This document shows positions 37,201 through 52,200 of a stretch of DNA of 64,000 bases, piece by piece (the first letter of the stretch is position 1; each line of letters opens with the position of its first letter). Under the pieces are notes generated by a model. That model saw nothing but the letters and a program-made list of their open reading frames with translations, ran no database searches and had not been told where the DNA came from. Position numbers and translations under genes: made by a program. The stretch comes from Chaetoderma sp. LZ-2023a (Eukaryota; Mollusca; Caudofoveata; Chaetodermatida; Chaetodermatidae): positions 83,502,814 to 83,566,813 of the forward strand of contig CM067367.1 in NCBI GenBank assembly GCA_034401795.1. The letters are read 5' to 3'.

Positions 37201-40200
37201 ACATGGGTTAGCTTGTATTAAATTGAGTTACTTTATGCAGATTTCAGCCAAGGTAGTGCAGGCAGTCAGGAAGTGCTGAAGATCCTTGAGTTCAACTCCA
37301 CGTAGCAGGCAGGTTGGATTAACAGTGTTAATTAACAGTGCTGGATGTGCAGAGAAGTTAATTGGATAGTGCTCGAGGTACACTAACAAAGGATACAGCT
37401 GTAGTTGTGAGTTTAGATCCACAGACCATTCATTGCTTGTGTGTGTGTTAGTTCTGATAGCGCACTTCTAAGCACACTTTCCTGGTGGTGTGTCCATGAG
37501 TTCATAGATGGATGGAAGCTCATACGTTGCCATTATTATATGAATACAGTGTTTGAATGGTAATGTATATTGGGTGTTAAGTAACACCTACCTTGAAGAA
37601 TTCCTTGCCATGTTCATGCATGAGCTGATCTGACTTTGGTTTGTTCTTGTTATACAGTGCGTATAGATAGAATTGATTCTCCTGTAACAAAATAAATACA
37701 TTGGACCTTTTCAGTTTTAGCTATACCCCGCCCACACTTCACTCATGTTGGGATCGATCGATCTCTGAACTTTCTGACTATCAATTTCCAGAAAACTATA
37801 CAGGTAAGCTGTTAAATATTTTGAAACTAATTTGACTGGGCATTGTTGCTGCCTATGACATGTTTATTAAATATCAGATTCATACAATTCGTACAGCGTG
37901 TCGGACTATTAAGAGTTAAAGGCAGGCCAAATAGAATCATTTATGATGTAATGATTATGATCATCCTACACACCGCTTAGCTGATTATGACGTCAGATGA
38001 TAGATGGATACTCTGGAAAGGTGAATTATTATACAGTAAGCGAGTACAATGCAATATGTGTATAAAATCAGGAATGGATCTACCCATTCGCTAATTAGCC
38101 AAATGCTAATAAAATTTACATCTGCTTAACGCAAAGGAGGATTGACAAAAATTTTCCTGATATGGTAGTTTAAGCAAGCGTTCAAATATTTTCAAAATAA
38201 TTTGCCGGAAAGCTGTTATTTCCAAAGCAGCAACAACTTCTAAGCATCTTAGTTTCAAGATATTCAACATTCTCCAGACGGTGTTTGGGTTTTATTTCAA
38301 GATTTAGCTGGTAGATACTGGAAAACATTGGTTAGATTATTTAACATTTGGCTAAGAATAAAATCTAGTTGGCTAATCTGTTGGCTAATTATACTTTCCA
38401 AAAGTTTGGTTGGTCCCTATAAATAGATTGTGAAATGCCTCAAGGAGAACCGTAGTAGTCATTAACTCTTTAAGCCAAAAATTGCTTTAACTGTCTGCCT
38501 GCTAAACTTCTACAGACTACATTTCCCATGGGGTTTATCTCTGAACCTGCTGACTATTTTGAAAACAATTTGTCTGAAAGTTGTTGGTGGCTAAGCCACT
38601 AACAACTTTCAGTCAAATTGTTTTCATAATATTCAGCATGTCCAGAGTTATTGCCCATTGAATTTAACATTTGGTGGTTTGCAGCAGTCAGACAGTTAAG
38701 AGCTATAACCTCGCTTACATGTATCAAGAAGTAATGGCCGACTTGGAACGGGTTCCTCGCGCACACCTCTAACTCCTGTAGGAAATACTGTCGATGGAAC
38801 TGGTAGATTTTCTCGATATTCCCGAACAAGATGTTACGTTTTCCGCGCATCGCCTGCGGCATCTGGTCTCGATTCATCTCGGGGATGTAATTGTCTACGA
38901 CAAATTGAAGCGCTTGGACGTAATCTCGCTCCGTCTGTATCATCTCACTCATGACGAGAGATAATGTTCTGTAAATAGGAATATATAATATATTATAGTA
39001 TGTTAGTATAGTATGTTTAGTGCTAAATTCACGGCTTTTAATCATTATTCAATTTCACAAAGCCGCACAAACGGATAGTTATTTTGGAAAACAGTGCCTT
39101 TTAACCCTGGAACTACTGACTTGTTTATTAAGCCAGTCATACCTTTGATAAATTTTCAAAAATCGTCTTCTCTTGCTCTGAAATTTCTCAAGACATTAGC
39201 AAAAAGCATTTTTGGCCGGCCAGCGTGTTAGAGGGTTATTCTTCAAGATGGTCAAAACCAGTCTGACTGCAGTGCTCTTGATGAATGTTCATTTACAGGC
39301 CAAGACAGGGATATCTTTGAAAATCTACCACACAAATTACTGGCTCGATAACAGAAATAGACTTTTCTTGACACCTAAATCAACATTCAGTAGGGAAGGG
39401 TTTTGATTTTCTTGACCAATTTTGGCCATTAAAGATAATTACTGCTATCACAGACTTTTAACAACAATAGAAGTATCCATTTCTAGCTAGACACCCACCC
39501 ACCCCCACCACCACCCACGCCACCCGCCAACTTATAGCTAAACGTTGATAACTTTTTTACGTGTGTTAGAATCAATTTGAAACTTTGAAATTCAAATTCC
39601 CAGAATCTAAATTTCAATGTACCTATACATGAAGGCTGCTGAATATTTTGATGCCGCCATCGTCCAGTCAAATTAGTTTCAAAATATTGAACAGTTGACT
39701 TGTATAGTTGTTAAAGTTAGTGTTAAATGCTACAGAAAGCAGCAGACTCCTTAACCCATTAATCCTCGAATTTGTTCAAGAAAATTTCGATTTTCTCCTA
39801 GAAAATGTCCATTTGCAAATTGCAGATCAAGAAGACTATTTTTGAAAATTTACCACTGGAATGACTGGTTCGATTATCGAGCCAGTCTTTCCAGTGGTAA
39901 ATTTCCAAAAATAGTCTTCTCTTGGTCTGCAAATGGACATTTCTCAAGACCAGTGCCGAAGCCGTTTTTGGCTGATATGAGTGTTAATGGGATAGGAGAG
40001 TAGGGACATGATGGCCTCTGAATGATACTGTTGGTGCCCAGATATAGTTGTCTAAATCTATGGTGGACACACTGGACAATGTCATGATTAATGGTGGAAC
40101 TGGACAATGCTTATGATTCACGGACATTTTTGAGATTGTCTTATATACATAGTGCAGCATTTGCATGGTCCTGGAAGAGCCAATCTATCCACAGTGATTG

Positions 40201-43200
40201 TGTCTTATGGGTCCGCACACAGTCTAACACAGGGAGTGAAGATACAGGTCAGTATAAAGGGGAAGGGATTGATTTCTAAATAACATTCATAATATTAGAG
40301 ACATTATGGTAACATCGCAAGGTATTAAGGCAGATTATGGTTCATGAGGAAAGTCATGAAGGCAAAATACAATGGACTTTCTCAAACAATTAGAATCAAG
40401 ACTCATCTTATTTTCATTGTACAATAAGTTACTAGTATTTCCCGGGAAATTGCCAACCCTGTCAGTAACATTACAATCAGAAGTTGCTAAGTGTTGCTGT
40501 CTACAAAGGGACAACTCTTTACACCAATATGGAAACATTATTTCAAAGCATTGCGTATGATGAGCAGTCCAACGCAATAGAGGAGGGCACCTACGGTAGT
40601 TGACACATTAAATCTCTGGCAAAATTGAGGGACATTATGGTAAGAGGAATGGACATCCAAGGCAATACACCCTTCCCACATTGACGTAATTACACCGAGA
40701 TTTCCCTAAATCAACGCTCAAAGCAAAACTGCTGGATGGTATAGCTGCCAACAAGCCACTGACCCGCATTGAGTTACTTTTGCGCCAAAATACACCGCAA
40801 TCTAAACCGTTCCTATGATAAACTAAAATCATTCTATTATTTAAACCATATATCATTGGAAAGCGCATTCAATTTCCGAAACATTAATGCATTATTATTT
40901 ATATTTTTGTAACATTTTCACCGCGTTATTTGCGTATATATAATACACCATTCGACTTAGATTCATTAAATCAATTGGACAATAGGGGAGATTTTAAAAT
41001 TGGAATCAACTGTATTAAATTTTACAAAACTATAAAAACCAATACCTAAATTTATAGACAATTGGCTTAGGTTTCCAATGATGTATGTCTTCAATAATAT
41101 TATGAACATAGTTCTTCATATAAACTGCTTAAAGTGCACTGTATCTGATTCCCATAGTAAAGTAATGCTGTTTGCGCATCTGCTATCGCGGTTACCAGCC
41201 GGAAGTGGTATGCGCGATGGATTCCGGGAAGGTATTTTCGCAAAATATGCTAATGTGGGAAAGGTCTATTAGTTGCTTTGGTTTATTTTGAGCCCTGCTA
41301 AAAGTGCTAATGGATCCATCAGGCACCAATCATGTGGGCTGACAACACCCTTTCTCCAACCACCGTCAACATTCTGTTAGTAGAACATTTAAACCGTATT
41401 ATATATCGATATTCAATTATAATTTTACCTCCTATTTTTTCTTTCTATAGTACTGAATAGTTCAGGATTATCCAAAGCGGCATTCGTGTTAGGCAAACTT
41501 CTGTTCGCTCGATGAAGGTGTGTGTTGACTGGCACGGGTGTCCATTCCTTAATCGGTATGAATGAGCCATTAGACGCGACGTCTTCTTGACGCGGGTCCA
41601 GATGCTGACTTTGGTGGTTGAGGTCGGTATGGTTGCGGTGACGGTGATTGAGGCATGTGTGATTGTGGTGATTGCGGAGCTCGGGTGGTTCCGGTTCTTC
41701 CTCCTCTTCTGGCATACTGAAATTTAGAAGATTAGAATATATCTCAAAATAGATGAAAATCCTATTTGGAGAATGAACCCTTTGACTAATGAATGATGCA
41801 CATTAACCTATTAACCTTTAAATTTGTTCACAAAAATTTTAATTCTCTCAAAGAAAATGTCCATTTGCAGACCCAGAAAAAGCGATTTTTTAGGGTTTAC
41901 CACTGGAATGACTGGCTTAGTTATCGAGCCAGTCATTTCAGCGGTAAATCTACAAAAATAATCTTTTCTGGGTTTGCAAATGGGTATTTTCCAAGACCAC
42001 TGCAGCAGCCGTTTCTGGTGTGTTTGAGCGTTAAAGGGTTAATGATCAAGCTGCCCAGACACAGCTTCCACAATGGTCTGGAGAAAACTGTATTTGCAGC
42101 CCGAGGGGGACTGTTTTTGAAAATCTCCCACAACAATAGCTGGCTGGCTCGATAACCGAGCCAGTCATGCCAGTGATACACACGTAACTCGATTTATCAA
42201 TTCATCTGCGAAAAACTAAGCATTTATTTTAAAACAGTTAGCTCCACCACCCTCTCTTGTATCCTCCCTTCCCAGCACACACCCTTTTCATCAAAACATG
42301 TTGCACTTAAAACTAATCCTTTGGATTGTAAGTTCATTTCCCTCTCTTCGTCAACAAATGAACAGTTATAATAAAACCACTGCAGAAGGCATGTTTGGCT
42401 GATAAAAGGTTAATTCAATCTGACAATTCAGAAATAAAAAGCCATGTTTTCTTTGCTAAGCTTCAAAACATGCCGAAAAACTGATCACAATCTTAAACCC
42501 ATAGACTTAGTGTACATTAACAGACAAAGGGCCAAGAGCTTCTGAATATCCTCATTTCCCAGTAACAGATCTGTCATATTTACACAGTGGAAATATGACC
42601 AATTAAAACTACAAACCAGTGTTTAAGTCTGACCAAAAGAAGACTGTCTAGTTTACCAGACTACCCATTTCTTGACCGAAACTGACCAATGACCCATGGT
42701 CTTTGTCTGCCGGTCCAGTGCAGCGAGTGCACCCGGTGCAGGGTATTGAGGTACAGTTTAGCAAACATCCGTCACCTCACGTGTGAGGTGGGACAGCAGC
42801 GATATATACATGGATAACAATGCACTGTACCTTGTTGACTTATTCAAATACCTGCTAGTTATGTTTACTTTGACAACAAACCATTTTAACCCTTTAACCT
42901 TTTAAGCCTTAAACTTGTTCAAGAAAATTTCAATTTTGTTTAAAGAAAATTTCAATTTGCAGACCAAGAAGACTATTTTTGGAAAATTTACCACTGGAAT
43001 GACTGGCTCGGTTTTCCCCAGTGATTGTTCCAATTAAACTTTGACCATTTAACCCTCGAATTTATTCAAGAAAATTTAAATTTGCTCATAGAAAATGTCC
43101 ATTTGCAGACGAAGAAGACTATTTTTGAAAATTTACCATTGGAATGACTGGCTCGATAACATTTCAGTGGTAAATTTTCAAAAATAGTCTTCTCTTGGTC

Positions 43201-46200
43201 TGCAAATGGACATTTCTCAAGACCAGTGTAGAAGCTGTTTTTAGCTGATATGAGCATTAAAGGGTTTCCAAAGGCAAGCCATACAGGATTGTCTTCCCAG
43301 CATGCACTAGTGTCACAGATCCATCCCGCATTTAAAATGCTTTAAGCTGAATTAATTACGTAAATTAAAATTTAAAACTTTCATCTCTGAAGATCTCAGT
43401 GTCTCAATTTCAGGGCAACATTTATTCTGCACACAAACTATTGATTTTTAAAAATATTTTGAAAGGAGCAAATCTGACCGAAATCTGTTGCATACATTTC
43501 TTGGAAATATTGACCATATGTAACCGCGACACTGTATCAGCAATTACATTATTCCCATCTAATGTACTTGTGTACTGACATAAAGTTACCCGCAATATTA
43601 ACAATTTCACGCTAAGTTGGCCAAATACTGCTTTTGCAGTGGTCTTGAAAAATGTACATTTGCAGACCATGAGAAGACAACTTTTGAAAATTTATCACAA
43701 TAATGATTGTCTCGATAACTGTCGAGCCAGTCATTCCAGTGATAAATTTTCAAATATTCTCATTGCCTGCAAATGCACATTTTCCATGAATTTTTTAAAA
43801 CTTTATTGAACAAATTTGAGAGGTAAATGGATAACAGCACGTCTAAGAACTCCCAATGAAACCATACAAAGAAATTGCTAAATCATGAATCCAATCTCGT
43901 AATCAAAGAATGTAATTTGTGGGAGATTTGTGCGAAGAAATGATGTTAACGAAACAAATTCTATTCATCTATTTCAATAATATTATGTCAACCATTTAGT
44001 AGACGCTAAAAAATAGTTTCTTAGGCAGACTTATGAAATGTCCATTTGCGCACCTAGAGAAGAATATTCTTGAGAACTTAGTACTGGAATGATTGGCGCA
44101 GTTATCGATCTACTCATTCCATTGGTAACTTTTCAGAAATAATCTCTTGGTCTGCAAATGGGCATTTTCTATGAGAAAATTTCAACTTTCTTGAACAAAT
44201 TTGAGGTTTAAATATTTTAAATAAAGACAAAGATTCTGAAATAACCTTCTGATCACCACCCATAAGGGGAAGCAAATTATGTATTCAGGTTTGTCAGTCT
44301 GTGTGTCACCTGTGTGTCACATGTCTGGAGCAGTATCTGAAAAACTATCAATCCAATTTGATTCAATGTATCTCAAAAACTTTTAATCCGGTTTGGCTCA
44401 AATTTTAACACAACAAATGAACTTACTGTGGAAGAGGATTTCCAGAATTTGGCCGTGGTCAGGATAAAATACCCCGGATCAATATCTGAAACTATGGATA
44501 CGTCAGAATCTACTGGTCACAATTTTAACCCTTTTATCCTCAAATTTATTCAAGAAAATTTCAATTTTGTCATAGAAAATGTCTATTTGCAGACCAAGTG
44601 AACACTATTTTGGAAAATGTACCACTGGAATGACTGGCTCGGTTATTGAGCCAGTCATTCCAGTGAAAATTAAATAAAATAGTCTTCTCTTGGTCTGCAA
44701 ATGGACATTTTTCAAGACCACTGCAGAAGTTGTTTTTGGCTGATATGAGTGTTAAATGGTTAGTAAAAGAAAGGGTGTGGCTGTACTTGTACACTAAGGT
44801 TCGACAACTTTGGGCGTGATGTAAAAAATCTATAAAAATCAGAATTATTCTTTTTAAATCTGAAAAATCTGTACAATGTGACAAAAGTATGGGAGGACGA
44901 GGGTTTGCAATGATCACTGATTGCGCTGGTTTGTAGTGTATTTTTGCTCATTATGCAAAAACATGGAGATCTCTCCTTTGAAGTGAGAATTTCTCACCAC
45001 CAGAAAGAGATCAGGAGATTTATGGTGAGTTTTATTGCTATCATTCCACAGGGTCAGTCAGGTGAGAATATGTGCTCAATTTCCATATTAACCTTTTAAT
45101 TCTAAAATTTGTTTAAGGAAATTCCAATCTTCTCCCAAAAAAATATATGTCAATTTGCAGACCTCGGTAACTGAGCCAGTCATTCCAGTCATAAATTTTC
45201 AAAAATAGTCTATTCTTGGTCAACAAATGAACATTACTCAAAACCACAGCAAAAGCCTTCTTCAAATGGCTTGAAAGTTAATGGATTTAAATCTTTCTCA
45301 AATTATGTGAAATCCATTCAAGTGACCAAATTTGTAGAAACCAGTGCCCAGAGAGCTAAACATAAACTTGAAAATTACATAAATTAAAAGTTAATACATT
45401 AAATACTAACTGTTCATTATGGTGTAAGAGCTCTTAGACTGTTGTATATTTTGAAACTGTTTTGACTGGAATCAAAATTTCTACATTTCGTGAAAGACCG
45501 AGTTTCGTGACAGATATAACCTCATTTTTGAGTGTGACAGATCAGACCCTAGTACTGCTAAATCAGTTCTACTTTTAAGCACTAAAACTGTATATAATTA
45601 TAATTAATTGAAACGGTCAAAATCTAGAATTCTGTTTATGAATTGAATAAAGTAGCTTAACCCATAAATATTTAAATCTGTTCAAGAAAATTTGAATTTT
45701 TCCATACAGCATAACAGACCCCAGATAAATCAGTCTGAAAACATTTAACAGCATATGAGCCTAGTTACCTTGAAATTTTGATTCTGGGAATTCAGGTTTC
45801 GAACTTTCAAATCGATCCAAACACATGTAAAATGTGAGTGGATCTTAACACTTAACACTCATCTCAGCCAAAAAACGGCTTCTACGGTGCTCTTGAGAAA
45901 GGTCCATTTGCAGACCAAGAAGACTATTTTTGAAAATTTACCACTGGAATGACTGGCTCGATAACCGAGCCAGTCATTCCAGTGGTAAATTTTCAAAAAT
46001 AGGCTTCTCTTAGTCTGCAAATGGACATTTTCTACGAGAAAATTTAAATTTTCTTGAACAAATTCGAGGGATAACGGATTTACTAGAAATAGGTTGGGTG
46101 TAGCTAGAATTAGATACCTCTATTATAGGGCATTGTAGGTGGACAACGTAATGTTGATATTTTTTGTATGTTCACAGCACTCTACCTTTGGCATAGGTAT

Positions 46201-49200
46201 ATATAGGGTAGGTGGGTGGCATAGATCTTTTTTATCGCCACATTTTTTACAGAAAAGTGGTGATTATGTCTCCTGGGCTATCTTGTCTGTCTGGCCATTT
46301 GTAACTCCTCCCTCCAAAACCGTTGGCCGGAATTCAACAAAATTTGGTATGTGAGTTCCTCCTTATACGATTGCGTAGTGAAAACGGCCATTTAGATCTA
46401 GGCTTCTCAATCACCTACACCGCCAAAGGTTAAAGTGGTAGACATTGGGATTTGCAAAAAAATCTAGTTACTAGTAATTTAAAAATAAGTACGGTACTGT
46501 GTTGGATGGTATATATAAACATAGATCTAGTTACTCGGCCAGGTGTGTTAACGATGGCAGGTCTCACCTATTAGCTAATCCTCTGTCTGGAGGTTAGACT
46601 TTCTTAACAAAGCAACAAGGGCAGATTATAATCCCCTCTAAGCAGACCACTGGCAAGCATCATCCGTAAAACTAGCAATCGCTTCCTGTAGTAGATAAGC
46701 GGCCCTCCTTAACATCAGAGCTCTGGCATTTACACAGCACAATCCCAAGGACAAACAGTTCTAACCATCCTAGCTTGTATATATAGACACAGAGGCTATT
46801 AGCAAGGGTCTGGATTAGGTTAGTTATTTGGTCATAGTAATTAAGACATGATTTCATCTATTACCACTTTAATGGCCAAGTCAATAACAACCAACTTTGA
46901 TGATTTACATGTCAAAATAAGCCTATTTAAAACAAGAGCTCCGCAAACGGTGCATAATACCCCGCCATGATGACAAACCAATGAATGACAGCTATTAGAA
47001 AATATTTATTTCTTCCTCAGACCCATCAGACCAGTCATCCTTATGAAGTGTCAAAGCAACCTGTTAAATGGTCAAGGAGGTATCGTCCGGAAACAAATTT
47101 TCAAGATAGCTGCCGCTGGCTGGCAGCCATATTGGATTTCGGATTATCGTAAATTTCGATAAGTTTCTTCACCAGACATATTCCAACGACCATAGGAAGT
47201 GATCCGATAAATGGTCACGGAGATATCATCCAGAAACCAACTTTCAAGATGGCAGCCCGTGGCTGGCGGCCATCTTTGAGTTCGGCCAATCGTCAATTTC
47301 GATAGGTTTTTTACTCCAGACCTAGTCCAACCACCCTATGAAGTTTCAAAGCGATCCGATAAACGGGAACAGAGTTAGCATCGGAAACCTATTTTCAAGA
47401 TGGCCGCCAGTGGCTGGTGGCCATCTTGGATTTCGGATCATTGTCGATTTCGATAGGTTTCTTCCTCAGACCTAGTCCAACCACTCTATGAAGCTTCAAA
47501 GCGATCTGATAAACGGTAATGGAGTTATCATTTGGAAACCAATTTTCAAGATGGCTGTTGGTGGCTGGCGGCCATCTTGGATTTCGGATCATCGTCGATT
47601 TTGATAGGTTTCTTCCCAACACCTAGTCCAACCACCCTATGAAGTTTCAATGCAATCCGACAAACGGTAACAGAGTTATCATCCGGAAACCACTCTGTCA
47701 CGTGCACGCCCACCCACATAATATCCCGCCATATTTTTTGGCGGGGTATAAAAATTAACCCCTGGACTGACTGGCTTGATAATTGAGCCAAACACTCCAA
47801 TGCTAAATTTTCCAAAATAGTCTTACATGTATCCTTGCCTGCAAATGGACATCCACTGAACTAAACAAACAGGTAAATTTTCATGACAAACTGTGACGAT
47901 TAAATTGGAAAGTGAAAGTTATATACATGTAACATATGGCCGAGATAAAAATCTGACAAAATATTACCATGTACAGGATCACATAAAAAATCCCGATAAT
48001 TTTCTCCACAAATTTACCTGCGTATATTGTTCAAAATTGAAATGCTGTTAATAAATACCTGACATTTTGTGAGTTTCTCAAAATAGCAAACAATTTTTCA
48101 TACCGCATCCTCGGAGGCGAGCTATACCACCTTCACCCAGTGGCCAATAAATTACATGTACGACATCTATATTAGCGACATGGTAAACCCTGCTGGTTAT
48201 TTTGAAACCAATTAGATAGCATCACTACTACTTTCAGTCAAATTGTTTTGAAAATATTCAACAAATTTCACACTTAGATCACTTGAGCAGTCGGGCTGAA
48301 AAACACATTTAAAACTATAGGCACGTTTTGTCAACCGCTGGCTCGTAGAACACATATTTCTGTGTCAATAGCATATTTACAACAAGATTTTCCTCGGAGT
48401 GTTCGGATTAGAGAGCGAGATTTTGTATTCAAGACATCAAATAAGAACGTTCCACATCTACACGTCTTACCAATAATCTACGTTTTTAAAATGGAAAATA
48501 AAACATTAGGATGTGCCTTTCCATGCAGGTATCGTCACTATGTATATGCTACAAGATATTGACACAAAATGTGTTCTCGTTAACCTAGAATATTCAACGA
48601 ACATACAGCGAAATTGTCGACACATTAACCATCGATGTTTCTGCGTCTCACTATCAACATACCAATACAGGAAAGATATTGAATATGTTGAAACTAATTT
48701 AACTGGAACCGGTTACTACCTTAGTCAAATTAATCTCAATATATTTAACAGAATATTCCTTACATCGTAAAGAACTTGTGAAGTTTGGTCTGTAGGAGTG
48801 GACGGGTTAGCACAGAAATAAATTTGGTGCTGTGCTACCATCTATAGGTAAAGAATATGGTCAGCGATGTACTGTACTGTACCCATAAATAAATTAGCTT
48901 GTTTTCCAAAAGCACCAGAAACGTGGTAATTAGTACAATTTTGAATACAATGTAAACAAGAGGCCCAAGGGCCTGTGATGCTCACCTGCACCATTAGCAT
49001 TTGAAACATTTGCATTTAAATATACACAATTCTTTACATTAAACAAGATGGCCACCAGAAAAACTGACCAATCAAAATTCTGAATGGAAGTTATGGAGCC
49101 TATCACCATAGAATACATCTAACCAAATTTGGTTGAAATATGTCAAGCAGCTATGGAGGAGTAGCATTTTGACCATTTCCAGTAAATTTTTCACAAAATC

Positions 49201-52200
49201 TAAGATTTTCACCCAAAACATTTATGAATCAAAATTCTGAATGGAAATTCTGGAGCCCATCACCACAGGATCCTTTCAGCCAAATTTGGTTGAAATCGCT
49301 CAGAATGGTAAGGAGAAGAAGCATTTGAACAATTTCCGATACATTTTTCATAAAATCTAAGATTTTCACCCAAAAAATTGATGAATCAATATTCTGAATG
49401 GAAGTTCTGGAGCCTACTACAATAGGGTACTTTCAGCCACATTTGGTTGAAATCGCTTAGAATGGTAAGGAAAAGAAACAATTTGACAATTTCCAGTACA
49501 TTTTTCATAAAAACTAATATTTTAACCCAAAAAATTGATCAATCAAAATTCTGAATAGAAGATCTAGAACTTACCACCATAGAAGCCATCTAGCCAAATT
49601 TGGTTGAAATATGTCAAGCAGCTATGGAGGAGTAGCATTTTGACCATTTCCAGTAGATTTTTCATAAAATCTGATTTTCACCCAAAAAATTTATCAATCA
49701 AAATTCTGAATATAAGTTCTAGAGCTTACCACCATCGAATCCATCTAGCCAAATTTGGTTGAAATATGTCAAGCAGCTAAGAAGGAGTAGCATTTTGACC
49801 ATTTCCGGTAGATTTTTCATAAAATCTAAGATTTTCACCCCAAAAATTGATCAATCAAAATTCTGAAAAAACCTCTGGAGTGTACCACCATAGGAACCTT
49901 TCAGCCCAATTTGGTTGAAATTGGTCAAACCGTTAAGAAGAAGCGATTTGACGGACGGACGGGCGACGGATGAATGGACAGACGGACGGCTGCCATGGCG
50001 AAAGCTCACTTGGCCTTTCACGCTAGGTGAGCTAAAAACGCTCTGTTAAATATTTTGAATACAAGAGGCCCAAGGGGCCTGTGTCGCTCACCTGGAGCAC
50101 TGTGCAGTTTTCTCAAAATTGTCGGTGGGTGGTTTAGGAGTAGTCTTTTAAATGAGTTTGTGGACATTTTTGCAAGACCAATATGGCCGCTAAACATGCT
50201 ACATTTTGATTGGTCCACTGCAGCCATGTTTCTGATGTAGATCCTTCCCTTGAAAAAACTTTAATGGCACTCACTATCTAATCATAACTCCCAAATTTCG
50301 ACCCAATCCACTTAGTGGTTCTGGAATTGTTTTGGCAAAAAATAGGTTATCGAAGATGGACGCCAAAACATTTGGCCAATCAAGTTCCCTTCAACAAACT
50401 TGGTGCAGCTCTTGCCCTAGATGATATTTCATGCGTTTTGAATTGATCCCCCAAGCTGTTTTGGAGACGATTTTTAAAGACATTTCTAAAAATCGACCAA
50501 AATCCAAGAGAGCACGAGAAGAATACATTTTAAATTTTCCATTGCTTTAGTATTAGTAGATTTTGGCAGGTAAATGATCCAAGATGGCCGCTGAACCGTT
50601 TATCCAACAGTCTCGAAAATGGCAAATTTGAAATCACATATATAAAATCAATCTCGCCCTGAAAATCCATCAAATAAAAAAATCCAATATGGCCGCCAAA
50701 CACGCTACATATTGATTGGCCCACGGCGGCCAAGTTTTTTGACGGATCAACTTCTCTTGAACAAACTTTAATAGTCCTTAATCCCTAATCATATATCACA
50801 AATTTCGGCCTGATCCTTTTTGTGAAAACGAGGTCATGAAAGATGGCCGCTGAACCATTTGGTCAATCCAGTTCGCTTGAACAAACTTGGTTCAGCTCTT
50901 GACCTAGATCATATTTCATGAGGTATGAATAAATCCGTCAAATGGTTTCGGAGATTTTTAGACATTTCTAAAAATCGGCCAAAATCCAAGATGGGCGCCG
51001 GCCAGTTTGAACAAAATGGAATCCCTATGCCCTAAGGATGCTTCCTGCCAAATATAATTGAAATCGGCCCATCAGTTCTCGAGAAGACATTTTAAATTTC
51101 CCATTGCTTTAGTATGGGAGCTTTTGGTGGGAAAATGATCCAAGATAACCGCCAAACCGTTTATCCGTCAGTTTTGACAAAAATGCAAATTTGAGATCAG
51201 AATACTGAAAAATTCATATAAAACCAATTTCGGCCTCAAAATCCATCAAATAAAAAAAAAATTCAATATGGCCACCAAACGCTATATATATTGATTGGCT
51301 GGGAGTTGTGGCGTGCTCCTGTAATCTAGCTACTTGGAAGCTTGGATTGGTGGTCGTTTTCGCTAAAACTAGGTCAACCGAGATGGCCGCCGAACCATTT
51401 GACCAATCAAGCTCCCTTGAACAAACTTGGTGTAGCTCTTGTCCTAGATCATATTCAATGAGGTTTGCTTCAATCCCTCAAGCGGTCTCGGAGAAAATTT
51501 GTAGACGTTTCTAAAAATCAGCCAAAATCCAAAATGGCTGCCAGTCAAATTGGCCCATCGGCTTCGTTTGAACAAACTTGGATCCTTATGCCCTATGGAT
51601 ACTTCCTGCCAAATATAACTGAAATCGGCCCAGTGGTTCTTGAGAAGTCGTTTAAAGGAAAAGTTGACGGATGACGGACGGTTGCCACGGCATAAGCTCA
51701 ATTGTCCTTTCAGGCCAGACGAGCTAATAATGGACCATTCCAGTTTTAGCTATGCCCCACCCACCTCTAGCTAAGCTCTACCCACACATCACCGTGCTGG
51801 GATTGTTCGATCCCTGAATGCCCCGACTATCAATTTCCTGAAGACTATACAGGTAAGCTGTTGAACATTTTATAACTAATTTGTCTGGGTGCTGATGTTG
51901 CCTATGGCAGCAACAGCACCCAGTCAAATTAGTTTCAAAATATTCAACAGAATATTTATTAAATAGTACATACAAACAATTCGTACAACAACGCATAGTC
52001 CGTCTTCAATTAAGCATTGGTGATGTACTTATCGATGTCATTCATGACGTTATTGATTATGATGTAATTTTACATGTTACGCAGTTAATGATGGATGGAT
52101 AAAGTGAAAAGGTTCATTGGATTGGAAGACATTGTTGCCTTAGGCAGCAATATCTTCCAATCCAATTATGTTCAAAATATTTAACAATATGTTTTATTTT

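Noticed and set aside
47395-47815. - strand frames with repeated similar peptides
   Set aside because: The similarity comes from reading through the 150-bp tandem units of a repeat element.
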